This document shows, piece after piece, positions 17,122 through 24,737 of a stretch of 64,000 nt of DNA (position 1 is the first letter of the stretch; every line of letters starts with the position of its first letter). Made by a program: the position numbers and the translations under genes. Where the stretch lies: positions 558,001 to 622,000 of the forward strand of contig OZ246981.1 of the NCBI GenBank assembly GCA_965232455.1. The letters run 5' to 3'. A model generated the notes under the pieces. The model was not told the origin of the DNA. It ran no database searches and worked only from the letters and a program-made list of their open reading frames with translations. Source of the stretch: JBFGFX01 sp965232455 (GTDB lineage: Bacteria; Pseudomonadota; Gammaproteobacteria; Steroidobacterales; Woeseiaceae).

Positions 17122-17889
17122 TCACTGTCCGTCCGGCAGGCACCAGTTGCTGTGCAGGTCACAGAGGCGTCTGAGCGTGACGGCGTACATTTTACGTATC
17201 TGATCCGCCTGATCTTCGGGAACCATGAAATACAGGTAGCCGTGGGGTCCGGCGTCGTGGCCGCCGTGATCCAGAGTACCGGCGCGGCCGAGAGGATCCA
17301 TCGACCCCAATTCTTCGGTGACGACGTGGGGCGCATAGGGCATGAAGTGCGGGAAACTGACGGTGATCATTTCTCCGGATTGCGCCGGCGCCTGATAGGC
17401 TCGGTGTATGGGCGCCAGCATGTACGAAAGCCCGCCTTTGACCGGCGCTTTATAGGTGCCGTCGCCGAATCTTTTTCGCAGCGTCTGTCTGGCTGCTTCC
17501 GGCTGCACTCCGTCGATACGCATGCGCTCGACGTCGAAAAACGGCTGCATGTGATGTGCGACGCCGACGCTGTCGAACGCGATCGGGATGAGCTGGTCGT
17601 TCGGATACTCGTACTCCCAATCCGCTTCGTAAAAACGCGTGCTGGTGCGTGCGACGAACGTCGCGAATCCGTTGCTGCCTTTTCGATCCAAGACAAACCC
17701 TTCCGTCGGATCTCGAACGAAGACCGACGCCGCGTCCCGCAATTCTTCCGGCAACGCGCTCAATGCCAGCTCAACTTCAAGGTCTCGAGGCAGCTCGACC
17801 ATGTCATCGGCCAACGCGTGGGAGCCTGTTCCTGCAAGGATCAGAATAAATGCGATTGTGCGCAGGATTCTCGTTTGTCGGGGGGTCAC
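17122..17889 (-). CDS. Exported protein of unknown function
   Basis: 255 residues starting at a GTG whose GTGA overlaps the stop of the SRPBCC gene by 4 bp, a sign of translational coupling. A Sec signal peptide (ILRTIAFILILAGTGSHALA) directs export. The mature protein contains GFVLDRKGSNGFATFVARTSTRFYE, with a basic patch, and a histidine-rich LDHGGHDAGPHGYLYFMVP stretch that could bind metal. Two cysteines near the C-terminus (LCDLHSNWCLP) may form a disulfide. No family recognised. It is the third gene of a GST-SRPBCC-unknown operon. Confidence 0.8.
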   Translation of the reverse strand: MTPRQTRILRTIAFILILAGTGSHALADDMVELPRDLEVELALSALPEELRDAASVFVRDPTEGFVLDRKGSNGFATFVARTSTRFYEADWEYEYPNDQLIPIAFDSVGVAHHMQPFFDVERMRIDGVQPEAARQTLRKRFGDGTYKAPVKGGLSYMLAPIHRAYQAPAQSGEMITVSFPHFMPYAPHVVTEELGSMDPLGRAGTLDHGGHDAGPHGYLYFMVPEDQADQIRKMYAVTLRRLCDLHSNWCLPDGQ

Positions 17890-18365
17890 GATGTCGTCTC
17901 CGGTTGATGAGGTTTGCCTACGCCGGTGTCCAGATAGGCCCTTAAACTGTCGACAAAAAACAGATTCCAGCCGGCCTCACAGACCTCGTAACAATCGAGA
18001 TCGGGCGACAGTCCGCGGTGTGTGAAGTGAATGTCCGTACGGGCGCCGCGCGGCTCGATTCGCCATTGCGCCATTGACCCCAGCCATTCCGTTTCGGACG
18101 CCCGAGGCTTGTCGACGATCTTGTGATACGCCTCGACGCACTCCAATTCGACGGTTTCGTTTTGCTTCAGGGTTTTGGCCTCGAACGTCCAGTAAGAAAC
18201 GTTGGGCGGAAATACAAATCTGACCCGGTCGCCAAGCTGATCGAAGTCTCCGCTGCAACTCGTCCACCAGTTCTCGAAACCCTTTGTAAGAGCGAGATAG
18301 GCTTTCTCGGGTGTGGCGTCAACCGAGATGGTTCGCTTGTAATATTGGTCCGTCATTGCCGTCAT
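17886..18365 (-). CDS. SRPBCC (AHSA1-like) domain protein
   Basis: 159 residues with the START/Bet v1-like helix-grip fold: an N-terminal strand ISVDATPEKAYLALT, the FENWWTSCSGDF helix, VRFVFPPNVSYWTFEA strands, EWRIEPRG-like strand (QWRIEPRGARTDIHFTHRGL) and a long C-terminal helix. The cavity binds a hydrophobic ligand in relatives; ligand unknown. It begins 11 bp after the GST stop and overlaps the following exported-protein gene by 4 bp. Confidence 0.88.
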   Translation of the reverse strand: MTAMTDQYYKRTISVDATPEKAYLALTKGFENWWTSCSGDFDQLGDRVRFVFPPNVSYWTFEAKTLKQNETVELECVEAYHKIVDKPRASETEWLGSMAQWRIEPRGARTDIHFTHRGLSPDLDCYEVCEAGWNLFFVDSLRAYLDTGVGKPHQPETTS

Positions 18366-18376
18366 CTTTCCTTTTG

Positions 18377-19051
18377 TTACCAGTGATAGGGTAGGGTGTT
18401 TGCTATGCCGTCCAGCGATTCCAGGCGGTGCATCCAGTCGAAGAGATGTGGATACCGGTCGGCCGCATCATCGAAACCCAGCGTCTTCATTGCATCAGGT
18501 TTGCGATCGAGTGCTCTCTGAATCAGGCGCACGTCGGGGAATGCAACGGCCTCTGCCGCGCTCGGCCGATCTCCGCAGAGATAGGGTCGGCCCGCGAGCG
18601 TCTTCTCGAGAAAGCAGCACTCGGCATGCAGCGATTCACCTGCGGACTGCATTTTCTTCATCTGCTCGCTGCGGGGCGCGGGCAGGTCGATGTTCCGGAC
18701 GAGTATCGGAAACAGCAGATCTTCCGTTGCGTTTCGCAGGTAGTCACCGCACTCCATCGTCAACTGCCAGATCCGCGCCGCGTCGTCGGGAGTGCTGCCG
18801 AACAGCGGCTTGTCCGGGTACCGTCGATCGAGCCAGGCCAGGATGGCGATCGAGTCCCGCAGGATCAGGCCGTCGGCGTCCAGCGCGGGCACGGTGCCGC
18901 GCGGGTGGATCTGCAGATATTCCGCGCTTTTGTGTTCGCGCCTGGAACCCTCGAGATGATGGATCTCGTATTCCAGGCCTTTGAGAGTGAGGCCGATCAA
19001 CGCGCGCCACCCGCGAGGGGCGCCACTGATGGTGTAAACGGTCAGCGTCAT
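18377..19051 (-). CDS. Glutathione S-transferase family protein
   Basis: 224 residues. N-domain: LTVYTISGAPRGWRALIGLTLKG, HPRGTVPALDADG (cis-Pro) and RDSIAILAWLDRR. Helical C-domain follows with PYLCGDRPSAAEAVAFPDV. The first gene of a leftward operon with an SRPBCC protein and an exported protein, and divergent from the HxlR regulator at 19180. The active-site residue near Ser9/Arg13 resembles bacterial GSTs of the zeta/omega-like group, but class is not assigned. Probably redox or electrophile-responsive through HxlR. Confidence 0.9.
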   Translation of the reverse strand: MTLTVYTISGAPRGWRALIGLTLKGLEYEIHHLEGSRREHKSAEYLQIHPRGTVPALDADGLILRDSIAILAWLDRRYPDKPLFGSTPDDAARIWQLTMECGDYLRNATEDLLFPILVRNIDLPAPRSEQMKKMQSAGESLHAECCFLEKTLAGRPYLCGDRPSAAEAVAFPDVRLIQRALDRKPDAMKTLGFDDAADRYPHLFDWMHRLESLDGIANTLPYHW

Positions 19052-19104
19052 TGGGTGTTACCTGTGCGTTCGTCGGTGAGGGTTGCGACGAGGATAAGAC
19101 AATA

Positions 19105-19158
19105 GTATTAATACACAAGTAGGCAGTTTTTTCTTATGTAGTACTATTTTTAATACTA
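19105..19158. promoter_or_regulatory. Candidate HxlR operators (paired AT-rich palindromes)
   Basis: The 128-bp divergent region holds a perfect 10-bp palindrome GTATTAATAC (19105-19114) and a second symmetric element at 19139-19158, with TAGTA and TACTA arms around an AT core. The two share the TAGTA/TACTA half-site. HxlR-family proteins typically bind two AT-rich inverted repeats upstream of their own and the divergent gene. Confidence 0.6.
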
Positions 19159-19179
19159 AAGCGAGAATCAGGAGCAAAG

Positions 19180-19539
19180 ATGTCGGCCAAAATCAGCACA
19201 AGAAGCGGAGCGCCAAAACCGGCTATACCCGTGATCGAAGGCACGTGCCCGATGCCGGATATCGCAAAGCTCATCGGCGGCAAATGGAAGCTCATCATTC
19301 TGCAAATTCTCATCTTCCAGGGCATGAAGCGTTTCGGAGAGTTGAAAAAACAGATCCAGGGCATCACGCAGACGATGCTCACCAACCAGCTCCGCGCGCT
19401 CGAACGCGACGGCCTGGTGACGCGCAAGGTTTATCCGGAAGTCCCGCCGCGCGTCGAGTACTCGGCCACGCAGCGCGCGCTCGATCTGGAGGACATGTTT
19501 CGCGCGATGCACGCCTGGTGGGAGAAATGCGAAGGCTGA
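19180..19539 (+). CDS. HxlR-family transcriptional regulator
   Basis: 119 residues with the HxlR winged helix: GTCPMPDIAKLIGGKWKLII, LQILIFQGMKRFGELKKQIQ, then GITQTMLTNQLRALERDGLV and RKVYPEVPPRVEYSAT. The conserved cysteine (C23) before the wHTH is the redox or quinone sensor in characterised members such as HypR and QorR, so oxidative or electrophile sensing is plausible. GGAG precedes the ATG. It is divergent from the GST-SRPBCC operon and flanked by palindromes. Confidence 0.92.
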   Translation: MSAKISTRSGAPKPAIPVIEGTCPMPDIAKLIGGKWKLIILQILIFQGMKRFGELKKQIQGITQTMLTNQLRALERDGLVTRKVYPEVPPRVEYSATQRALDLEDMFRAMHAWWEKCEG

Positions 19540-19579
19540 AAGCCTGACCTGCGGATCCGCCTATCGTTGCACGAAGTGG

Positions 19580-19608
19580 TTGACAAACGCACAGTACCGG
19601 CATATATA
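19580..19608 (+). promoter_or_regulatory. Consensus sigma-70 promoter of the arsR operon
   Basis: TTGACA (19580-19585) and TATATA (19603-19608) are separated by exactly 17 bp. Transcription would start seven to eight bases downstream, at about 19615-19616, which is the A of the arsR start codon. This predicts a leaderless mRNA. Confidence 0.75.
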
Positions 19609-19624
19609 TAGCCACATGGCTATA
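19607..19624. promoter_or_regulatory. ArsR operator palindrome over the start codon
   Basis: TATAGCCA and TGGCTATA are exact reverse complements around CA. The site covers the end of the -10 hexamer, the predicted transcription start and the ATG. The symmetric shape and length fit ArsR/SmtB-type dimers, so autorepression is likely. Confidence 0.8.
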
Positions 19625-19966
19625 CAATATACGCAAGACCTGGACCGCACGTTTCACGCACTCGGGGACGGCACGCGCCGTCGGATTCTCTCGACCCTGG
19701 CCTCGAAAGGCATTTGTTCGGCAAACGAACTGGGGGCGCCATTCGACGTTGCACAGCCGACGGTGTCGAAACATCTCAAAGTGTTGGAGAAAGCCGGGCT
19801 GGTCAAACGCAAAGTGGAAGGACGGATGCACCGCTTCCAGCTGCTTGTCGGGCCGATGGACGAAGCCGTGGAATGGATTACGCGGCACAAGACGTTCTGG
19901 CAGGGAACGTTGGAACGGCTGGACGGTTTTCTGGGCGAGGTTGAACGATCCGGAGGCGGAAAATGA
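19616..19966 (+). CDS. ArsR-family transcriptional regulator
   Basis: 116 residues from the ATG at 19616; an ATG-like start 36 bp upstream would lie upstream of the -10 element and is rejected. The winged helix is LDRTFHALGDGTRRRILSTL ... LGAPFDVAQPTVSKHLKVLE, with KRKVEGRMHRFQLL as wing. No cysteine metal-binding box (CxC) is present in helix 3, so a metal-independent ArsR of the type paired with SRPBCC proteins. Its stop overlaps the next ATG by 4 bp. No ribosome site precedes the ATG, consistent with leaderless translation. Confidence 0.92.
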   Translation: MAIQYTQDLDRTFHALGDGTRRRILSTLASKGICSANELGAPFDVAQPTVSKHLKVLEKAGLVKRKVEGRMHRFQLLVGPMDEAVEWITRHKTFWQGTLERLDGFLGEVERSGGGK

Positions 19967-20454
19967 CGGACGCGCTTTATTCGTTTACCGTTCGTCGCCG
20001 GGTCAAAGCCGATCGGATGCGCGTCTTTGACGCATTTAGCCGAGCGGAGGCCGTGGCGCAGTGGTTCAAGCCGAGCGCCGATATATCAATCGAGGTGCTG
20101 GCGTTCGAGTTCGTCGAAGGCGGCAGCTATCGGTTGCAATACACCATGCCGGACGGCACGCGTCCCGTTCTGCGCGGCGCCTATGAGCTGATCGCGCCGC
20201 CGGAGCAGCTGGCGTTTTCCTGGGTATGGGAACCGCCGGACATACACGCCGACATGCCCACCCGCGTCCACGTGCGTCTTCTCGAAAAGGACGGCGCAAC
20301 CGAGATCGTCATAACGCACGAAAAGGTGCCTTCCGAGGAGGTGGGTTTGCGCCACGCCGCCGGCTGGGAGGGCGGACTCGACCTCCTCGAACGCCTGGTT
20401 TCCGACGGGGAGTTTTCAACAACGTGGCAAGCCGAGGAGAAACGCGATGTTTGA
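19963..20454 (+). CDS. SRPBCC (AHSA1-like) domain protein
   Basis: 163 residues with the activator of Hsp90 ATPase homolog-like fold: FTVRRRVKADRMRVFDAFSR, AEAVAQWFKPSADISIEV, FVEGGSYRLQYTMPDGT, LRGAYELIAPPEQLAFSWVW, then TEIVITHEKVPSEE and a C-terminal helix GWEGGLDLLERLV. The ArsR-AHSA1 pair is widespread; the partner is thought to bind a hydrophobic ligand but the role is usually unknown. ATGA overlap with arsR shows coupling, and the next gene (MAPEG) overlaps by 8 bp. Confidence 0.92.
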   Translation: MTDALYSFTVRRRVKADRMRVFDAFSRAEAVAQWFKPSADISIEVLAFEFVEGGSYRLQYTMPDGTRPVLRGAYELIAPPEQLAFSWVWEPPDIHADMPTRVHVRLLEKDGATEIVITHEKVPSEEVGLRHAAGWEGGLDLLERLVSDGEFSTTWQAEEKRDV

Positions 20455-20851
20455 GGTCATGCCGTTACCCATTACATCGGCGCTGGCCGGAGCGCTGATC
20501 ATCCTGCTCGTGGTGCTGAGCGTATCGGTCACGTTCAGGCGCGCCAGGCTCGGCGGAATCGAATTTGGCGACGCGGACGACGTCGAGCTGCGGCACAGAA
20601 TACGCGCACACGCAAATTTCATCGAAATCGCGCCAATGGTCCTGTTGGCCATCGGGCTGATGGAGTATGCAGGTGCGGCAAGCGCCTTGCTCGGCACATT
20701 CGCGATCGTGTTTTTTGTTGGGCGTGTGTTACATGCGCTGAGAATGTTTCGGCGCAACCGGTGGCTGGGGCTGCCGGCAATCCTGACGCAGCACGTCATC
20801 TGCCTCGTGGCCGGCGTTTGGCTGCTGAATCACTTTTATTTTTCAGCGTAG
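20447..20851 (+). CDS. MAPEG-family membrane protein
   Basis: 134 residues with four predicted membrane helices and the MAPEG signature: VTFRRARLGGIEFGDADDVE, LRHRIRAHANFIEIAPMVLL, GRVLHALRMFRR. MAPEG proteins are trimeric membrane glutathione transferases or peroxidases acting on lipophilic electrophiles and lipid peroxides. Its start lies inside the end of the SRPBCC gene (8-bp overlap), so it belongs to the ArsR-controlled operon. GAGGAGA precedes the ATG. Confidence 0.92.
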   Translation: MFEVMPLPITSALAGALIILLVVLSVSVTFRRARLGGIEFGDADDVELRHRIRAHANFIEIAPMVLLAIGLMEYAGAASALLGTFAIVFFVGRVLHALRMFRRNRWLGLPAILTQHVICLVAGVWLLNHFYFSA

Positions 20852-20911
20852 CCGCGTTGACGGAAACGCGACAGCCGCTGAAAACCCCACATCCGAGAGG
20901 GAAATCCAACA

Positions 20912-21505
20912 ATGCGAGATCTTGCCGTTTTGACGTTTCTGACCCTTGACGGGGTAATGCAAGCGCCGGCTCAGCCCGAGGAAGACACGTCGGGCGGATT
21001 CGCGAGCGGCGGCTGGGCCGCTCCGTATTGGCCGCAGGTGATGGACCAGGTGGAGGAGGAGGCGATGGCTCAGCCTTTCGATCTTCTGTTCGGTCGAAGG
21101 ACCTACGAACTGTTCTCGGCGCACTGGCCGAACGTCGACAACTCGCCGCACGCCGACAAACTGAACAACGCCAGAAAATACGTGGTCACGACGACGCTGA
21201 ACCAGCTCGACTGGCAGTATTCAACGCCGATCTCCGGAGACGTTCCGGCGGAAGTCGCCGGACTCAAGGAACAGGATGGCCCGCTGTTACAGGTTCATGG
21301 GAGCTCGGAGCTCATCCAAACGCTGCTGTCCTACGATCTTGTCGATGAGCTGCGGCTGTGGACGTTTCCCGTTGTCGTCGGCGCCGGCAAGCGATTGTTC
21401 GGTGAAGGTGCGTCGCCCGCCGACTGGGAACTCGCGAAATCGAGGTGCACTTCCGATGGCGTGGTCATGGCCATCTACCGGCGTGCAAACCGTTTGCGCG
21501 GATAG
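20912..21505 (+). CDS. Dihydrofolate reductase-like (RibD C-terminal) protein
   Basis: 197 residues of the YwjB/YyaP-like RibD C-terminal family: LAVLTFLTLDGVMQAPAQPEED, FDLLFGRRTYELFSAHWP, KYVVTTTLNQLDWQYS, LLQVHGSSELIQTLLSYDLV and FPVVVGAGKRLFGEG. It has the NADPH-binding fold of DHFR but the family generally lacks proven folate activity. It follows the MAPEG gene by 60 bp with AGAGGGAAA before the ATG, so it is probably the last gene of the arsR operon. Confidence 0.9.
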   Translation: MRDLAVLTFLTLDGVMQAPAQPEEDTSGGFASGGWAAPYWPQVMDQVEEEAMAQPFDLLFGRRTYELFSAHWPNVDNSPHADKLNNARKYVVTTTLNQLDWQYSTPISGDVPAEVAGLKEQDGPLLQVHGSSELIQTLLSYDLVDELRLWTFPVVVGAGKRLFGEGASPADWELAKSRCTSDGVVMAIYRRANRLRG

Positions 21506-21565
21506 AGGACTGGTCTCCGTCCCCGGCATGATTGTGATCAGCGGCCCATTACGACTTCCCCCGGC

Positions 21566-22765
21566 TCAGATGACCACCTTGGGAAGCGTCGGATTGAGGT
21601 GCATCAGCGCGTCGTAAACCGACGTCCCGGTTGACGAGGCGAGTGTATTGGGATGGATGGCTGGATCGTCCGGGCCCATCAGGGTCGCCACGTCGCCTAT
21701 GCTGGCCAACGGGTTTGCGCCGAGTTCGATGATTGTATGGCTTGCGCTGACCGCGCCGATGACGGGGTAGGTCGCGCCATTGACGAGAACCCGCGCGCCT
21801 TTCACTGCCGCGCGAGGATAGCCGTCCGTATGCCCGGTGGGAATGGTGGCGGTCCAGGTGGGCTCTTTTGCGACGTAGTTACGGCCGTAGCTGACGCTAT
21901 CGCCCGGACGTAGCCGCTCAACCCGCACGATACGGGCCCGCAGGCGAACTGCAGGCGTCAACGTGGCGATGTCACTTTCGGAATGTGCATCGGAAGGGTA
22001 GGCGCCGAACAGGGCGATCCCGGGGCGAACCTGATCGAGGTGCGCGTCGGGCAGGTTGAATACCGCATTCGATGACGCTGCGTGTAATTGCCCGAGCGCC
22101 AGTCCGGCCTCCCGGGCCGACTCCGCCAGTGCCGTGAATCGACTCAGCTGCTCCTTGTCGAAATCACTCTCGGTAAAACCCATAAAAGTGCCCCTGATAT
22201 CCATGTCGAGCTTGTTCGCTTCTTCGATCACCGGCATAGCCCGGTGATACGGAATGCCCATCCGGCCCATACCGGTGTCCAGGTAAATCTGCACCGATGC
22301 TCGTCTGCCGGCGGCTTTTGCGGCTTTCATTATCCTCGCCGCGGAGCCGTCGGTGCACAGGCTGAATTGGATGTCGCGGCTGGCGAGTTCCCGGCCGTCG
22401 CTATCGGAAAACAGTCCCAGGAGCAGTATGGGTTTTCTGACGCCGGCGTCACGAAGCGCGATGGCTTCGGCGGTTTTTACGACGGCGAACCCTGCAATTT
22501 GTGCAAGCGGTTCCAGGATCGGTGCAACGGTCGTGAGGCCCAGTCCGTAGGCGTTGTTCTTGATAACGGCCAGGATAGGGCGTCCGCCGGCAAGTTTGGC
22601 GACCGTGTTTACGTTCTTTTCGAGCGCGGCGGCGCTGACTTCAATCCATGGATCGAACCGGTCGTCCTCGACACCGGACATCGCCGCCCGAGCGCCACCC
22701 ACCAAAGACGTCAGTAGCGGAGCTGCCGCGAGGCCCGCGACAAAATCACGCCTTGAGTAATTCAT
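21566..22765 (-). CDS. Tat-exported alanine racemase family protein
   Basis: The ATG at 22765, preceded by GGGAGAGGTG, gives 399 residues. MNYSRRDFVAGLAAAPLLTSL is a twin-arginine signal, so a PLP-loaded protein would be exported folded. The PLP lysine is K69 in LAVIKNNAYGLG, followed by the barrel segments and GMGRMGI; the beta domain carries VSYGRNYVA with the opposing catalytic tyrosine. Relatives interconvert L- and D-alanine or, in periplasmic broad-specificity racemases (Bsr type), several amino acids. Export argues for the latter role. Both catalytic residues are present. Confidence 0.92.
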   Translation of the reverse strand: MNYSRRDFVAGLAAAPLLTSLVGGARAAMSGVEDDRFDPWIEVSAAALEKNVNTVAKLAGGRPILAVIKNNAYGLGLTTVAPILEPLAQIAGFAVVKTAEAIALRDAGVRKPILLLGLFSDSDGRELASRDIQFSLCTDGSAARIMKAAKAAGRRASVQIYLDTGMGRMGIPYHRAMPVIEEANKLDMDIRGTFMGFTESDFDKEQLSRFTALAESAREAGLALGQLHAASSNAVFNLPDAHLDQVRPGIALFGAYPSDAHSESDIATLTPAVRLRARIVRVERLRPGDSVSYGRNYVAKEPTWTATIPTGHTDGYPRAAVKGARVLVNGATYPVIGAVSASHTIIELGANPLASIGDVATLMGPDDPAIHPNTLASSTGTSVYDALMHLNPTLPKVVI

Positions 22766-22835
22766 CACCTCTCCCCCAATGAACATCCGCGTAACGATGA
22801 ATAGTAGCCGTTTTGACGCTTATTGCGGAAGCTCG

Positions 22836-23477
22836 CTACCAGTGGACAACCATCGGCAGCTCCGGTCTCATGTCCACCGATTGTCCTTTCTCTTCGCCGT
22901 TGAACACCAACTCCAATCGATGTGGTTCGTTCAGTCGCAACGAGACCTGCTCGCAATCCGCGATTGCTTCCAGCGTTGAAGACGGTCGCATGACCGGAAC
23001 GCTAATGCGCAGTTCCGTGAGGTTCATGTGCGCATTGGCCAGTCGCAGCCGGGTATCGGGAACGGGCAGGTTTCGCGGCATGCAGATGCAAAGCGGCTCT
23101 TCGAGCAGATCTGAATTCTCGCCGACGTGGAAACACTGGTCGGCCCGGAAATACTCCGGACGGTAAGGCCAGCCGGGAAACGGTGCGAGCTGCGATTCGC
23201 CGGTTGCTCTCACTATCAATCCGAAAGGTGACGCCTCGGCGCTATCTGCACGTTCCGGAAAGCGCAGCCGACTTCCACGGCCGTTTGCCGCTTCGTCCGC
23301 ATCGATAACGAAAAGGAACTCGAGCGCCGTGTCTGAGAAGAAAAATCTGCGATTGGCCGTACCCTGACCGGGATGGTCATTACGAGGCCCCTCGATCAAC
23401 CCTAGGCCGGACAGAAGATCCGCCTGCGGGGCTCCCGGATCTGTGAGAACGAAGAAGTGATCGAGTTCTATGGTCAT
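22836..23477 (-). CDS. VOC/glyoxalase-like domain protein
   Basis: 213 residues: IELDHFFVLTDPGAPQADLL, SGLGLIEGPRNDHPGQGTAN and RRFFFSDTALEFLFVIDADE are the first beta-alpha-beta-beta-beta module, with His and Glu as potential metal ligands, as in the glyoxalase-like 3 family. The second half is more diverged, ending ELVFNGEEKGQSVDMRP. It is cytoplasmic and function unassigned. It lies between the alanine racemase and the LysE-type exporter, all leftward. Confidence 0.8.
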   Translation of the reverse strand: MTIELDHFFVLTDPGAPQADLLSGLGLIEGPRNDHPGQGTANRRFFFSDTALEFLFVIDADEAANGRGSRLRFPERADSAEASPFGLIVRATGESQLAPFPGWPYRPEYFRADQCFHVGENSDLLEEPLCICMPRNLPVPDTRLRLANAHMNLTELRISVPVMRPSSTLEAIADCEQVSLRLNEPHRLELVFNGEEKGQSVDMRPELPMVVHW

Positions 23478-23603
23478 TGGATTCCGGTGGGACTATTCAT
23501 CCCGATGGCGACAGGTAACCCGCGCATGGCGACGTTTATCGCAGGCGATCGGCCGGGCATGTGCCGGCGGGCAAGGGGGCAAGCGGTCGAAACCGCCAAT
23601 CGC

Positions 23604-24230
23604 TCACGTTCGCTCGTTCGCCCTGAGTCCAAGCAGAATCGCCGCGACAACGAGGCTAGTACCCGCGGCCCTTTCGACCCAAACCTTGTGGTGACTGCGT
23701 ATCTTCTCCGCCAACCAGCTGGCGCCCTTGCCGTAGGAAGCGAGGAAACATCCGTCCACGACGATGTAGGTGGCGCCCAGGATCGCAATCTGGGGGACAA
23801 GCGGATGTTGCGGATCCAGAAACTGCGGGAACAGGGCGGCGAAGAACACGACGGCTTTCGGGTTCGACGCCGAGGTAATGAAGCCACGAAACCACAGCAT
23901 TCGGAGTGACGTCAACGGCACGTCCTGCGAACCGTCGCCGTTCCGGAATGAGGCCACGATCTGACGCAGCCCTATCCAAATCAGATACGACACACCCGCC
24001 CACTTGACGATCGTGAGTCCGTGCTGGGAACTGGTAATGACGGCAGCCAGTCCCAATCCGGCAAGGACGATTTGAATCGCGTTCGCCGTCAAATCACCAG
24101 CCGCGGTCGAGAGCGATCGATGGAAACCATTGGACATACTGACGGAAAGCATCAACAGGTGGCTTGGGCCGGGAGTGATCATGAAAATCAGAACGGTGCC
24201 CACATAAAGCAACCATGTTTCAATTGTCAT
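23604..24230 (-). CDS. LysE/RhtB-family amino acid exporter
   Basis: 208 residues with six predicted membrane helices and the family signature near the N-terminus: WLLYVGTVLIFMITPGPSHL then LMLSVSMSNGFHRSLSTAAG. Helix WAGVSYLIWIGLRQIVASF and the GFITSASNPKAVVFFAALFP motif are typical of RhtB-type homoserine/threonine or LysE-type exporters. Substrate unknown. It may form a leftward group with the VOC and racemase genes, though the 126-bp gap before the VOC gene could hold another promoter. Confidence 0.92.
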   Translation of the reverse strand: MTIETWLLYVGTVLIFMITPGPSHLLMLSVSMSNGFHRSLSTAAGDLTANAIQIVLAGLGLAAVITSSQHGLTIVKWAGVSYLIWIGLRQIVASFRNGDGSQDVPLTSLRMLWFRGFITSASNPKAVVFFAALFPQFLDPQHPLVPQIAILGATYIVVDGCFLASYGKGASWLAEKIRSHHKVWVERAAGTSLVVAAILLGLRANERT

Positions 24231-24630
24231 ACGCTGTCTCCTCGACTTCGTCGCCCCGATATCACCCCCGCGTGCTCCGGGGCGCCTGCCGGCGGTGCAC
24301 AGTCTATCACCTGGTCGAGCGCCAGCCGCACCCGGCTAACGTCTCGCCGAGAATGCGCGGGAAGGCCTCGCGAACCGCTGGCCGAAATACGCCTGATACC
24401 CATGGTCCCCCGGCATGCCAGTCGATGACGCCACTGCTCGAATGGCACGGCGTCGGTTCTCGCTGATATCGTTGTCAGAAGCCGTCGCCGCGCCTTTGTC
24501 GGAGGCCGGATTGCCACAAACGTCCTTGTAAGTAGCGGAATTTACAGCATATTCGCTGTCCCGGGGTCCTCGACGACAGGACCCGGGCTGTGGGCCGACC
24601 GCGCCCGGCCGGCAGAATCCGGACACAATT
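24231..24630. other. Gene-free stretch
   Basis: No frame in this region shows a recognisable product, ribosome site or signal peptide. It separates the leftward exporter gene from the rightward TonB-receptor locus, and only the last bases (the operator described next) look functional. Confidence 0.5.
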
Positions 24631-24644
24631 TGACACCGGTGTCA
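24631..24644. promoter_or_regulatory. LacI-type operator before the TonB receptor
   Basis: TGACACCGGTGTCA is a perfect 14-bp palindrome with the central CG typical of LacI-family operators. It lies 94 bp upstream of the receptor start. The LacI gene at the far end of the same locus (33713) is the obvious candidate to bind it. Confidence 0.8.
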
Positions 24645-24737
24645 TATGGTTTTATCGTGCCAGGTAGTGACAAACCGGTGGATGGGCGACGCAACGGGCG
24701 AATTGATCCGTAATCCATTGGAAACTGGGGGGCAACC

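Noticed and set aside
24336..24626. 96-residue leftward frame before the TonB receptor
   Set aside because: No homologous motif, no ribosome site and composition like other random frames here.
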